This document shows positions 7,478 to 15,809 of a DNA stretch of 18,914 bases, one piece after another (position 1 is the stretch's first letter; each line of letters opens with the position of its first letter). Under the pieces are notes generated by a model. It ran no database searches, had not been told where the DNA came from, and saw only the letters and a program-made list of their open reading frames with translations. This DNA comes from Chitinophagales bacterium (GTDB lineage: Bacteria; Bacteroidota; Bacteroidia; Chitinophagales; JADIYW01), in the NCBI GenBank assembly GCA_020848315.1, contig JADLAH010000063.1, positions 1 through 18,914 of the forward strand. Direction: 5' to 3'. A program made the translations under genes and the position numbers.

Positions 7478-7506
7478 CAGTACACACACTTATTGTTTTA
7501 TTTTTA

Positions 7507-10500
7507 GTGAGAAAAGGCATACGACATACTTACTTAAGTAGTTTACTATTCTTTGCTGCGTTGTGTAGCAGCGAACTCACTATTGCACAGTCTTCAGACA
7601 CCAGCAAACCATCTTTAAAATATCCCATCCAGGACAGGAATACCGATTTCCTGAGTACCAAATCCACGACGAATATCGACCTGAAGGATCCGAAAATCAT
7701 TGACAAAAAAGTAGAGTACGATATCTCCACCAACAAGTATATCGTGTATGAAAAGATTGGCAACACCTATTACAAGACGCCAACCTATCTGACCTATGAT
7801 GAATACATGGAATACACGAGCCGGGAATCCGAGCAAAGTTATTTCCAGCAACGCTCACGTGCCATCGACCTCGCGGAAAGAAAGAGCAAACAACCGTTCC
7901 TGTATCAGGGACCAGAATTATTCAACCGTTTTCTGGGCGGCACCAAAATTGAAATCAAACCGCAGGGAAATGTGGATGTCACAATCGGTGTCAACTCGCA
8001 GCGCGTAGATAATCCCGTATTGCTGCAAAACCAGCGTCGTAATATCAACTTCGATTTTGACATGAATATCCAGCTGGGCCTGCAGGCTTCCATCGGCGAT
8101 AAGATGAAGCTGGGGATCAACTACAATACCAAATCCGGATTTGCCTTCGAAAACCAGCTCAAGCTAGGCTACAAGGGCAAAGAAGACGATATCATTCAGG
8201 CGCTCGAATTTGGTAACGTCAGCCTGCCGCTGCGCAGCGCGCTCATCAAAGGGCCACAAAACCTTTTCGGGGTGAAAACACAATTGAAATTCGGACGACT
8301 AACCATCACCAATATTTTATCACAGCAAAAATCCAAAACGGAGAATGTGCGTATCGAAAACGGCGCGCAAACCCGCAAGTTTGAGATACGCGCGGATGAA
8401 TACGAGGAAAACCGACACTTTTTTTTGGCACAGTATTTCCGCGATGCCTACGAAACCAACCTGAGCAAACTGCCTTTTGTCAGTTCACAAGTAGTCATTA
8501 ACCGGATTGAAGTCTGGGTAACAAACAAAACCCGGCAAACCGAAGAAGTACGGGAAATCGTAGCCTTTCAGGATTTGGGTGAAACATCCAGAATTTACAA
8601 CACCGGCAAAATCTTCAGCAATGGTGGCACCTATCCTCAGAACAATGCCAATAACCTCTACGATATCATCCGTAATAGTCCGAATGCCCTGGATTTCCGA
8701 GACCCGAGCCGCTGTATCAGCTTCCTCGAAAGCAACGGATTTCAGGCGGTAGATGACTACGAAAAAACCAGTGCCCGGAAACTGGCGCCTACGGAATTCT
8801 ACTTCCATCCGCAACTCGGCTACCTGTCTCTCAATCAGCAGTTGCGGCCGGATGAGGTATTAGGCGTTGCCATCCAGTACACCGTCAACGGACAGGTATT
8901 CCAGATGGGCGAATTTGCGACTGACCTGCCTCCACTGGCAGACACCACCAAGACTAAAGATCAGATTCTCGCGTTGAAATTACTGAAGGCAACATCCATC
9001 CGGACAACAGAACCCATCTGGGATCTGATGATGAAAAATATCTATTCGCTGAACGCGTACAATGTCAGCAATGAACAATTTTTCTTTGATATTTACTACA
9101 TCGATCCGGGTGGCGGACAAAAACGTTATCTGCCCGAGGCCGGCAATATTTCCGGCAAACAATTGCTGAAAGTATTGAATCTCGACAACCTCAACAATCA
9201 GTCGGATCCGCAACCCGACGGACGTTTCGACTTCTTACCGAATATCACCATCAATCCGCGCAACGGCAAAATCATTTTTCCCGTGCTCGAACCGTTTGGC
9301 AGCGCACTGGCCAATGCCATCGGCGATCCTGCTGTGGCGGAGAAATATGCTTACCGATATCTGTACGATACCACCAAGACAGCCGCACTGCAATATCCGG
9401 AATTTAACCGATTTGTATTAAAGGGTTCCTATCGCGGTACCGACAACAGTACCTTCCGACTGCCGGGTGCATTTAATTTACCGCAAGGTTCTGTGAGCGT
9501 AAGTGCGGGCGGAAATCTACTTACAGAAAACATCGACTATACCGTGAATTACGGCATCGGTGAAGTGATTATCATCAATCAGGGTGTACTGAATTCCGGT
9601 ATTCCTATTGACATAAAATTTGAGAACAATATCTTGTTTGGCGTGGTCAACAAATCGCTGATGGGAACGCGACTCGATTATGCAGTCAATAAGAATTTCA
9701 ATATCGGATTGACCCACCTGCGACTGGCGGAGAGACCGTTTACACAGAAGGTAAACTTCAATGACGATCCGGTAAAAAACAACATCATCGGACTCGACAT
9801 CAACTACTCCACAGAATCCAAAGGGCTGACGCGTATCTTCAATAAAATCACCGCGCAGGATACAAAAGCACCTTCTAAAGTGTCTGTCTCTGCGGAGGTG
9901 GCGCATTTCATTCCGGGACATGCAAAAGCCATTAATATTGACGATGCTGGCACCATCTACGTGGATGACTTTGAAGGCGCAAGCACCACCTTCGACCTTC
10001 GGGGCAGCTACCTGAGTTGGTCGCTTGCTTCGGCACCAAAGGGAATGCCCAATCTTTTCGGCGCAGAAAAATTCCCGGAAGCGCGCCTCAGCGACAGCCT
10101 TGCCTACGGCTTTAACCGCGCTAAATTATCATGGTATTCCATCGACCCGCTCTTTCAGACGGACATCAACAGCAATCCATTGGATGGCCCCACACAGGAA
10201 GCCACACAGAATAATATCTATACCCGACAGTTCTTTGAACAGGATGTGTTCATAAACAGGGAAAATAACACCATTAACAACCCTCCGCTTTTCACCCTGG
10301 ATTTGTCCTATTTCCCGGATGAACGCGGCCCGTACAACTTTGAAACAAGTCCGACCACCTATTCAAAAGGGGTGAATGCCAGTGGCAAACTCAACAACCC
10401 GGAGACCCGCTGGGGTGGTATCATGCGTACCATCGAAGGTACCAGCGACTTTGAGGCAGCCAATATCGAGTTCATACAATTCTGGGTACTCGATCCGTTC

Positions 10501-13500
10501 CGCTTTCCGGGCGCCAACAGAAAAGGAAATCTGTATCTGCAATTAGGTACTATTTCTGAAGACATCCTCAAGGATTCCAGAAAGCAATATGAGAATGGTT
10601 TGCCGCGTCCGAATGGCGGCACAACGGTGGATACCTCCAACTGGGGTGTTACGCCTACCATTCAGAATGCATTGACCAACAGCTTTGATGCCGATCAGGA
10701 TGTTATCAGAAAACAGGACGTCGGTCTGGATGGTTTGGATGACGCCACAGAACAGTTGTTTTTTTCCAATTACCTATCCAAACTGGCCGCGGTGGTGAGT
10801 AGTCCGGCTGCATTGGAGAAAGCGCAGAGCGACCCATCTTCAGACAACTATGTCTTTAACCGGGATGGTCGTTTTTCCGGCAGCGATGATGTAATTACCC
10901 GTTATAAAGATTTCTCCAATACGCAAGGAAACTCTTCCAATAACCTCAATGATGGAAATGTAAACGGCAACTCCCGGACACAACCGGACAATGAGGACCT
11001 GAACAATGATAATACCCTGAATGAAACGGAAGAATATTTTCAGTATCGTATTGCATTTGATGACAATACGCTGGCAACTTCCTCTTATGTTGCAGACAAG
11101 GTATCATTTAAAATCAATGGCAACGATTCCGCCTTCTGGTATCAGATTAAAATCCCTATCAAGGAATTCGAACAGCGCGTTGGCAATATTGCGGACTTCC
11201 GCTCCATTCGTTTTATCCGTATGATGATGACGGATTTTGATCAGCCTGTCACACTGCGCTTCGCGCAATTTGGTTTAGTGCGAAATCAATGGCGTAAATA
11301 CGACTTGTCGCTGGCCACGCCGGGCGAACAACTGCCGGGCGACGAAATCAGCTCCACCGAATTCAACGTAACCGCAGTGAGTGTTGAAGAAAACTCTACG
11401 CGCAAACCGATTCCGTACGCGACACCACCGGGCATTATCCGCGAACAGAATATCAGCGGATATAACAATGCCCTGCAAAACGAGCAGGCGATGAGTTTGC
11501 AGGTATGCGAACTGAACGATGGTGACGCGCGTGCTGTATTCAAAGTAACCAACATCGATTTGCGTAACTACAAACGCATCAAGATGTTTACCCACGCAGA
11601 GAATTTTCCGGGCGACAAAGGCTCCCTCTATCCGATCAGAGACAATGACATCAATGCCTTCATCCGTATTGGTTCCGACTTTACGGACAACTATTACGAA
11701 TACGAATTGCCGTTGAAAGTGACGCAACCCGGCAACTACAATCCCGAAAGCGATTTGGACAGAAGACTGATCTGGCCGGATTCCAATCAGATGAATATCC
11801 TGTTGGACTCTCTCACTAAAGTGAAACAACTCCGCAATCAAAGCAATGCATCTTTGATTCTGCCTTTTGAGGTGACCATGGCCAACGGCAGTAAAATCAG
11901 TCTGAAAGGAAATCCCGATCTCGGGGTGGCTTCTGTGATGATGATTGGCGTGCGTAACCCGAAACGCGTCATCGGAGAGAACGATGCCACCGACGACGGA
12001 CAACCGAAATGCGCGGAAATCTGGGTGAATGAGTTGCGCATGGCCGGCTTTGACGAACAGAGCGGGTGGGCTGCCCTCGGACGTGTAGACCTGCAATTGG
12101 GTAATCTCGGTAATATCGTCTTTGCCGGCAATCTGCATACTATCGGATTCGGCGACCTGGAACAAAGGCTGAATCAGCGCTACCGCGACAATTACTATCA
12201 ATATGACATTGCCACCAACTTACAGCTGGGCAATTTATTGCCGGAAAAAGCCGGACTTAAAATTCCGGTATATGCGCAATTTTCACAGGCTATCAGCACA
12301 CCGCAATACGATCCGTATGAACTGGATGTGGAGATGAAAGACAAATATAGTGTGATTGATGCCGATCCGAATCTTTCCAAAGACGAGAAAAAAACGATTA
12401 AAGATTCTATCAAACGGGTAGCACAGGATATCACTACCATCAAAAGTATCAACGTAACCAACCTGCAGAAAGTGCGCACCAATCCGGAAAAGGAAGCCCG
12501 CGTATATGATGTCGAAAACTTCAACGTCACGTATGCCTTCACGCAAACGGAAAAAAATAATCCGGTGATAGAAAAAGAGGTAATTACCAGACACCGTGGT
12601 TCACTGGGCTGGAATTTCTCGCCTAAATCGCTCTACTGGCAACCCTTCAAAAAGATTAAAAACAACAGCATTCACCTGAAACCTGTCAAGGAATTCAACA
12701 TCAACCTGAAACCGAACAGCATTGCCTTCCGTACGGATATCAATCGTCAGTATGGTTCCACTAAAATCCGGGATATCGGCAATGATGGCCTGGTGATACT
12801 GCCTACCTATGATAAATATTTCACGTGGGACCGATTCTGGACAATCAAATACAGCCTGACGAAATCCATCAACCTGGATTTCACTGCCAACAACCGCGCC
12901 CGCATTGACGAGCCGGAAGGTGCGCTCGACACCAAGGCAAAACGCGATTCGGTGCGCAGAAATTTCTGGAAATTCGGAAGAAACACCAACTACGACCACA
13001 TCTTCAACGCCTCGTACAACCTGCCACTGCAATTGTTCCCGTCATTGGACTGGATGAATGTGCGGGCTCGCTACGGCGCGGACTATTCCTGGACCACCGC
13101 ACCGCTCGGGTTGGCTTCATTGGGTAATACCATTAAAAACGGACAGAACTATCAGATTACCGCAGACATCAACTTCAGGAATCTGTATCAGAAATCCAAG
13201 TTCCTGAAGCCATACACCTTGCCGGAACAGAAAAAGACCAAAGAGCAATATGTGGACGCGCTGTCAAAATACGAACAACAGGAAAGTGACGCCGATGCCA
13301 AAATCCTGAAGAAGAGAGAGGAAATTGAACGCAAGATAGAAGAGATAGAAAAGGCAGAACAGGATACCTCCAAGACAAAAGATGATATCAAGCAACTGAT
13401 TATTCAGAAGAAACAGCTGAAAAATGACCTGCGTCAGATGAAAGTGGACAAAAGAAAAATTCTGATGCCGGCCAATCCGAAACTCGATGCTGCGATACGG

Positions 13501-14895
13501 CCGCTGCTGTTCCTGCAACGCGCATCGTTGAGTTATGATGTGAAGCGCACCTCCATCCTGCCGGGCTTTATGCCATCGCCGCTCTTATTCGGTCAGAGTT
13601 TCAGCGAGCGTGCTCCGGGCGCCGCCTTCCTCTTTGGTGCACAAAAAGACACCAACTGGCTGAATGATATGGCGGCAAGAAATCTCATTTCGAGAGATAC
13701 TTTGCTGAACTATCAGTTTTTGCAAACCCGTCAGAACACCTTCAACCTCAAGGTGTCGCTGGAGCCATACCGCGATCTGCGCATTGACATATCCATGCAG
13801 CGCACGAAGGGTGAAACCTACTCGGAATTCTTCAAAACGACCTCCGCAGACGGACCATTCCGCCACCTGACACCACAAGTAAACGGCAATATGTCGCAGT
13901 CATTCCTGATGCTGCGCACCATTTTCAGTAAAGTGGATGAAAACAACTTCAGCAATGCCTTCTATAAATTCCAGGAATTGCGGGAAATATATTCTCAGAA
14001 ATTCGGCGACAAAAACCCGAATTCAGAGGGAATTTATATCAATGACAGCATTGTACTGCCTAACTTCAAGGAAGGCTACGGACCATTCTCTCAGGATGTG
14101 CTCGTGCCTGCACTGATAGCGGCTTACACCGGAAAAAATCCGGACAAAGTACGTCTTAATCCGCTGAAAACAATGCCATTACCTAACTGGCGACTCACCT
14201 ACAACGGCATTGCAAAAACCAGCTGGGGTAAGAAATTATTTACCTCCTTCAACATTACACACGGCTATAATTCTACCTTCAGCATTGGTTCTTACATCAC
14301 CAACCTGAACTACATCGGCACTGTCGGTTATTTCAACGAAGACTTGTATTACGTGCCGGAACGCATCGACAGTTTGTCGGGCAACTACTACGCGTACTAT
14401 TCCATCCCGCAGGTGAATATCACGGAACAATTATCTCCGTTGCTGGGTGTGGAAATTACCTGGAAAAACAGTTTGATTACCAATTTTGAATTCAAGAAAT
14501 CGCGCACGCTCGGTCTGAGTTTGCTGGACTACCGACTGACCGAAACGCGCACCACGGAATATGTGGCGGCACTCGGTTATAAGCTCGCCAAATTCAAATT
14601 GCCGTTTAAAATCCGGGGCAAGCGCATCACGCTGAATAACGATATCAACCTGCGCGCCGACTTCTCCTACCGTGATGACAAGACGGTAAACTATCGCCTC
14701 GACCAAAATATCGCGGAGCCGACCCGCGGACAAAAAACCATCTCGCTGGCCACCACGATTGACTACATCATCAACAACAAGCTGAACGTCCGTATTTTCT
14801 ATGATTTCCGCAGAATTAATCCGGCGACGCTGGCATCTTATCCGACGAAAACACACCGCGGTGGTATCACCTTCCGCTTCTCGCTGACACCATAA
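7507..14895 (+). CDS. sprA: Type IX secretion system outer-membrane translocon SprA (Sov)
   Basis: Encodes 2462 residues, similar to the roughly 2400 of Flavobacterium johnsoniae SprA, whose known structure is a 36-strand outer-membrane barrel that exports T9SS substrates and gliding adhesins. The GTG start leads directly into a signal peptide (LSSLLFFAALCSSELTIAQ, cleavage near 27). Family landmarks in order are: the first SprA_N-type region from about 139 (LFNRFLGGTKIEIKPQGNVD); YVDDFEGASTTFDLRGSY at 818-835; an Asp/Asn-rich region at about 1060-1180 with EF-hand-like loops; LKGNPDLGVASVMMIGVRNP from 1466; EIWVNELRMAGFDEQ at 1504-1518; a coiled-coil stretch at about 1909-1985; LPGFMPSPLLFG soon after; and a final aromatic beta strand HRGGITFRFSLTP. 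No frameshift is present. T9SS partners such as PorV and the GldKLMN proteins are not in the window. Confidence 0.97.
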   Translation: MRKGIRHTYLSSLLFFAALCSSELTIAQSSDTSKPSLKYPIQDRNTDFLSTKSTTNIDLKDPKIIDKKVEYDISTNKYIVYEKIGNTYYKTPTYLTYDEYMEYTSRESEQSYFQQRSRAIDLAERKSKQPFLYQGPELFNRFLGGTKIEIKPQGNVDVTIGVNSQRVDNPVLLQNQRRNINFDFDMNIQLGLQASIGDKMKLGINYNTKSGFAFENQLKLGYKGKEDDIIQALEFGNVSLPLRSALIKGPQNLFGVKTQLKFGRLTITNILSQQKSKTENVRIENGAQTRKFEIRADEYEENRHFFLAQYFRDAYETNLSKLPFVSSQVVINRIEVWVTNKTRQTEEVREIVAFQDLGETSRIYNTGKIFSNGGTYPQNNANNLYDIIRNSPNALDFRDPSRCISFLESNGFQAVDDYEKTSARKLAPTEFYFHPQLGYLSLNQQLRPDEVLGVAIQYTVNGQVFQMGEFATDLPPLADTTKTKDQILALKLLKATSIRTTEPIWDLMMKNIYSLNAYNVSNEQFFFDIYYIDPGGGQKRYLPEAGNISGKQLLKVLNLDNLNNQSDPQPDGRFDFLPNITINPRNGKIIFPVLEPFGSALANAIGDPAVAEKYAYRYLYDTTKTAALQYPEFNRFVLKGSYRGTDNSTFRLPGAFNLPQGSVSVSAGGNLLTENIDYTVNYGIGEVIIINQGVLNSGIPIDIKFENNILFGVVNKSLMGTRLDYAVNKNFNIGLTHLRLAERPFTQKVNFNDDPVKNNIIGLDINYSTESKGLTRIFNKITAQDTKAPSKVSVSAEVAHFIPGHAKAINIDDAGTIYVDDFEGASTTFDLRGSYLSWSLASAPKGMPNLFGAEKFPEARLSDSLAYGFNRAKLSWYSIDPLFQTDINSNPLDGPTQEATQNNIYTRQFFEQDVFINRENNTINNPPLFTLDLSYFPDERGPYNFETSPTTYSKGVNASGKLNNPETRWGGIMRTIEGTSDFEAANIEFIQFWVLDPFRFPGANRKGNLYLQLGTISEDILKDSRKQYENGLPRPNGGTTVDTSNWGVTPTIQNALTNSFDADQDVIRKQDVGLDGLDDATEQLFFSNYLSKLAAVVSSPAALEKAQSDPSSDNYVFNRDGRFSGSDDVITRYKDFSNTQGNSSNNLNDGNVNGNSRTQPDNEDLNNDNTLNETEEYFQYRIAFDDNTLATSSYVADKVSFKINGNDSAFWYQIKIPIKEFEQRVGNIADFRSIRFIRMMMTDFDQPVTLRFAQFGLVRNQWRKYDLSLATPGEQLPGDEISSTEFNVTAVSVEENSTRKPIPYATPPGIIREQNISGYNNALQNEQAMSLQVCELNDGDARAVFKVTNIDLRNYKRIKMFTHAENFPGDKGSLYPIRDNDINAFIRIGSDFTDNYYEYELPLKVTQPGNYNPESDLDRRLIWPDSNQMNILLDSLTKVKQLRNQSNASLILPFEVTMANGSKISLKGNPDLGVASVMMIGVRNPKRVIGENDATDDGQPKCAEIWVNELRMAGFDEQSGWAALGRVDLQLGNLGNIVFAGNLHTIGFGDLEQRLNQRYRDNYYQYDIATNLQLGNLLPEKAGLKIPVYAQFSQAISTPQYDPYELDVEMKDKYSVIDADPNLSKDEKKTIKDSIKRVAQDITTIKSINVTNLQKVRTNPEKEARVYDVENFNVTYAFTQTEKNNPVIEKEVITRHRGSLGWNFSPKSLYWQPFKKIKNNSIHLKPVKEFNINLKPNSIAFRTDINRQYGSTKIRDIGNDGLVILPTYDKYFTWDRFWTIKYSLTKSINLDFTANNRARIDEPEGALDTKAKRDSVRRNFWKFGRNTNYDHIFNASYNLPLQLFPSLDWMNVRARYGADYSWTTAPLGLASLGNTIKNGQNYQITADINFRNLYQKSKFLKPYTLPEQKKTKEQYVDALSKYEQQESDADAKILKKREEIERKIEEIEKAEQDTSKTKDDIKQLIIQKKQLKNDLRQMKVDKRKILMPANPKLDAAIRPLLFLQRASLSYDVKRTSILPGFMPSPLLFGQSFSERAPGAAFLFGAQKDTNWLNDMAARNLISRDTLLNYQFLQTRQNTFNLKVSLEPYRDLRIDISMQRTKGETYSEFFKTTSADGPFRHLTPQVNGNMSQSFLMLRTIFSKVDENNFSNAFYKFQELREIYSQKFGDKNPNSEGIYINDSIVLPNFKEGYGPFSQDVLVPALIAAYTGKNPDKVRLNPLKTMPLPNWRLTYNGIAKTSWGKKLFTSFNITHGYNSTFSIGSYITNLNYIGTVGYFNEDLYYVPERIDSLSGNYYAYYSIPQVNITEQLSPLLGVEITWKNSLITNFEFKKSRTLGLSLLDYRLTETRTTEYVAALGYKLAKFKLPFKIRGKRITLNNDINLRADFSYRDDKTVNYRLDQNIAEPTRGQKTISLATTIDYIINNKLNVRIFYDFRRINPATLASYPTKTHRGGITFRFSLTP

Positions 14896-14943
14896 CCGAC
14901 ACGGCGCTCCTGTTTGATTTCATTGTGATTATGTAACATTCGT

Positions 14944-14977
14944 TACCTTGCATTTCCCGAAATATTCGTTATTTTCG
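14944..14977 (+). promoter_or_regulatory. Candidate promoter boxes for gcvH
   Basis: TACCTTGC (14944-14951) is a TAnnTTTG-like box preceded by ATTG ending at 14925, 18 bases upstream, close to the expected -33 spacing. A second, TATTTTCG (14970-14977), has one mismatch and is 13 bases before the ATG. No terminator is visible between the sprA stop and here. Confidence 0.38.
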
Positions 14978-14990
14978 TAAAAAATTTATC

Positions 14991-15368
14991 ATGAACGTTC
15001 CAGCTGAATTAAAATATTCCAAAGAGCACGAATGGGTGCGCGCAGAAGGTGACATTGCCGTAATCGGTATTACTGCATTTGCACAAGGTGAATTAGGTGA
15101 CATCATTTATGTCGATATCGACAGCGTGGGTGAAACCATGTCGCAGAATGATATCTTCGGCACTGTAGAAGCCGTTAAGACAGTTTCTGATTTATTCCTG
15201 CCGGTGGGCGGAGAAATTGTTGAATTCAATGAAACGCTGAAAGACCAGCCGGAACTCGTGAACAGCGATCCTTATGGCAATGGTTGGATGATTAAAGTAA
15301 AAATGAGCAATCCCGCCGAACTGGACACTTTGCTCGACAGCGCAGGCTATCAGGCATTAATCGGTTAA
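14991..15368 (+). CDS. gcvH: Glycine cleavage system H protein
   Basis: Encodes 125 residues, the normal length of GcvH, the lipoyl carrier that shuttles the aminomethyl group between the P, T and L proteins of glycine cleavage and can also supply lipoate for transfer to other enzymes. The N-terminus has [10 protein letters not shown], then [17 protein letters not shown]. The lipoyl attachment site is Lys63 in [33 protein letters not shown] in the C-terminal half is also a strong family signature. gcvP and gcvT are not adjacent. From memory, gcvH directly follows sprA in other Bacteroidota. The VanZ-like gene starts 22 bases later, so they may share a transcript. Confidence 0.96.
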   Translation: MNVPAELKYSKEHEWVRAEGDIAVIGITAFAQGELGDIIYVDIDSVGETMSQNDIFGTVEAVKTVSDLFLPVGGEIVEFNETLKDQPELVNSDPYGNGWMIKVKMSNPAELDTLLDSAGYQALIG

Positions 15369-15373
15369 TATAC

Positions 15374-15399
15374 CGTCATTCCGAACATCGTGAGGAATC
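15374..15399. repeat. REP-like fragment between gcvH and vanZ
   Basis: The sequence starts CGTCATTCCGAAC and ends GTGAGGAATC, with ATTCC (15378-15382) and GGAAT (15394-15398) as 5-bp inverted arms around an 11-base loop. This wording strongly resembles intergenic repeats I recall from many Bacteroidota genomes. Only one copy is in this window, so its repeat status cannot be confirmed here. Confidence 0.4.
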
Positions 15400-15773
15400 A
15401 AAATATACAAAGCAACGTTGCAAAAATAATTCCCGCCACCCTATGGTCGGGAATTATTTTTTTGGTCTGTTTAGTGCCGGGCAGCAGCATTCCCCAGGAT
15501 GACTGGCTCGACAAAATTCACTTCGACAAGTTGGTACACGCTGGCTTATATTTAATATTATTCCTGCTAATTATCAGAATTTCCCGGAAAATAAATGCCG
15601 CAAATCTGTTTGCCGCCGGCATACTGTGCATCGCACAAGGCATCCTAATTGAAATCCTGCAAGAATCGATTGTTTTTCTGCACAGGAGTTTTGATATTTG
15701 GGACATTGCCGCCAACACGGCAGGCGTCCTTCTTGCTGTCTTCTTGGCAGGCAAATGGTATAAGACAATTTAA
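15390..15773 (+). CDS. VanZ-like membrane protein
   Basis: Encodes 127 residues with about four membrane helices (near 13-29, 46-63, 70-86 and 105-121). The VanZ family signature is clear: VPGSSIP at 29-35, FDKLVHAGLY at 45-54 with Asp46, Lys47 and His50, then Glu88 and Gln91 in IEILQ, and RSFDIWDIAANTAG at 99-112 with Arg99, Asp102, Asp105 and Asn109. VanZ itself gives low-level teicoplanin resistance, but this family is widespread and mostly uncharacterised, so I do not infer resistance. The proposed GTG start gives a normal N-terminus before the first helix. No in-frame ATG exists nearby, but the GTG lies inside a REP-like sequence, so the true start could differ slightly. Confidence 0.86.
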   Translation: MRNQNIQSNVAKIIPATLWSGIIFLVCLVPGSSIPQDDWLDKIHFDKLVHAGLYLILFLLIIRISRKINAANLFAAGILCIAQGILIEILQESIVFLHRSFDIWDIAANTAGVLLAVFLAGKWYKTI

Positions 15774-15788
15774 CTTCCTTTTTAGCGC

Positions 15789-15796
15789 TATTTTTG
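15789..15796 (+). promoter_or_regulatory. Candidate -7 promoter box for the TPR gene
   Basis: TATTTTTG matches TAnnTTTG exactly and is 13 bases before the GTG start at 15810. No -33 TTTG is seen. The short gap after vanZ has no terminator, so read-through is also possible. Confidence 0.42.
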
Positions 15797-15809
15797 ATAT
15801 GTTTAGCCT

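Noticed and set aside
11275..12201. Long minus-strand open frame (308 codons) inside sprA
   Set aside because: It lies wholly antisense to a region where SprA family motifs are continuous on the plus strand. The conceptual protein has no recognisable domain or start context and is a shadow of codon bias.
15390..15773. VanZ-like gene as a glycopeptide resistance determinant
   Set aside because: No other van genes are present, the gene sits in a core neighbourhood, and the VanZ family is broad with mostly unknown roles.
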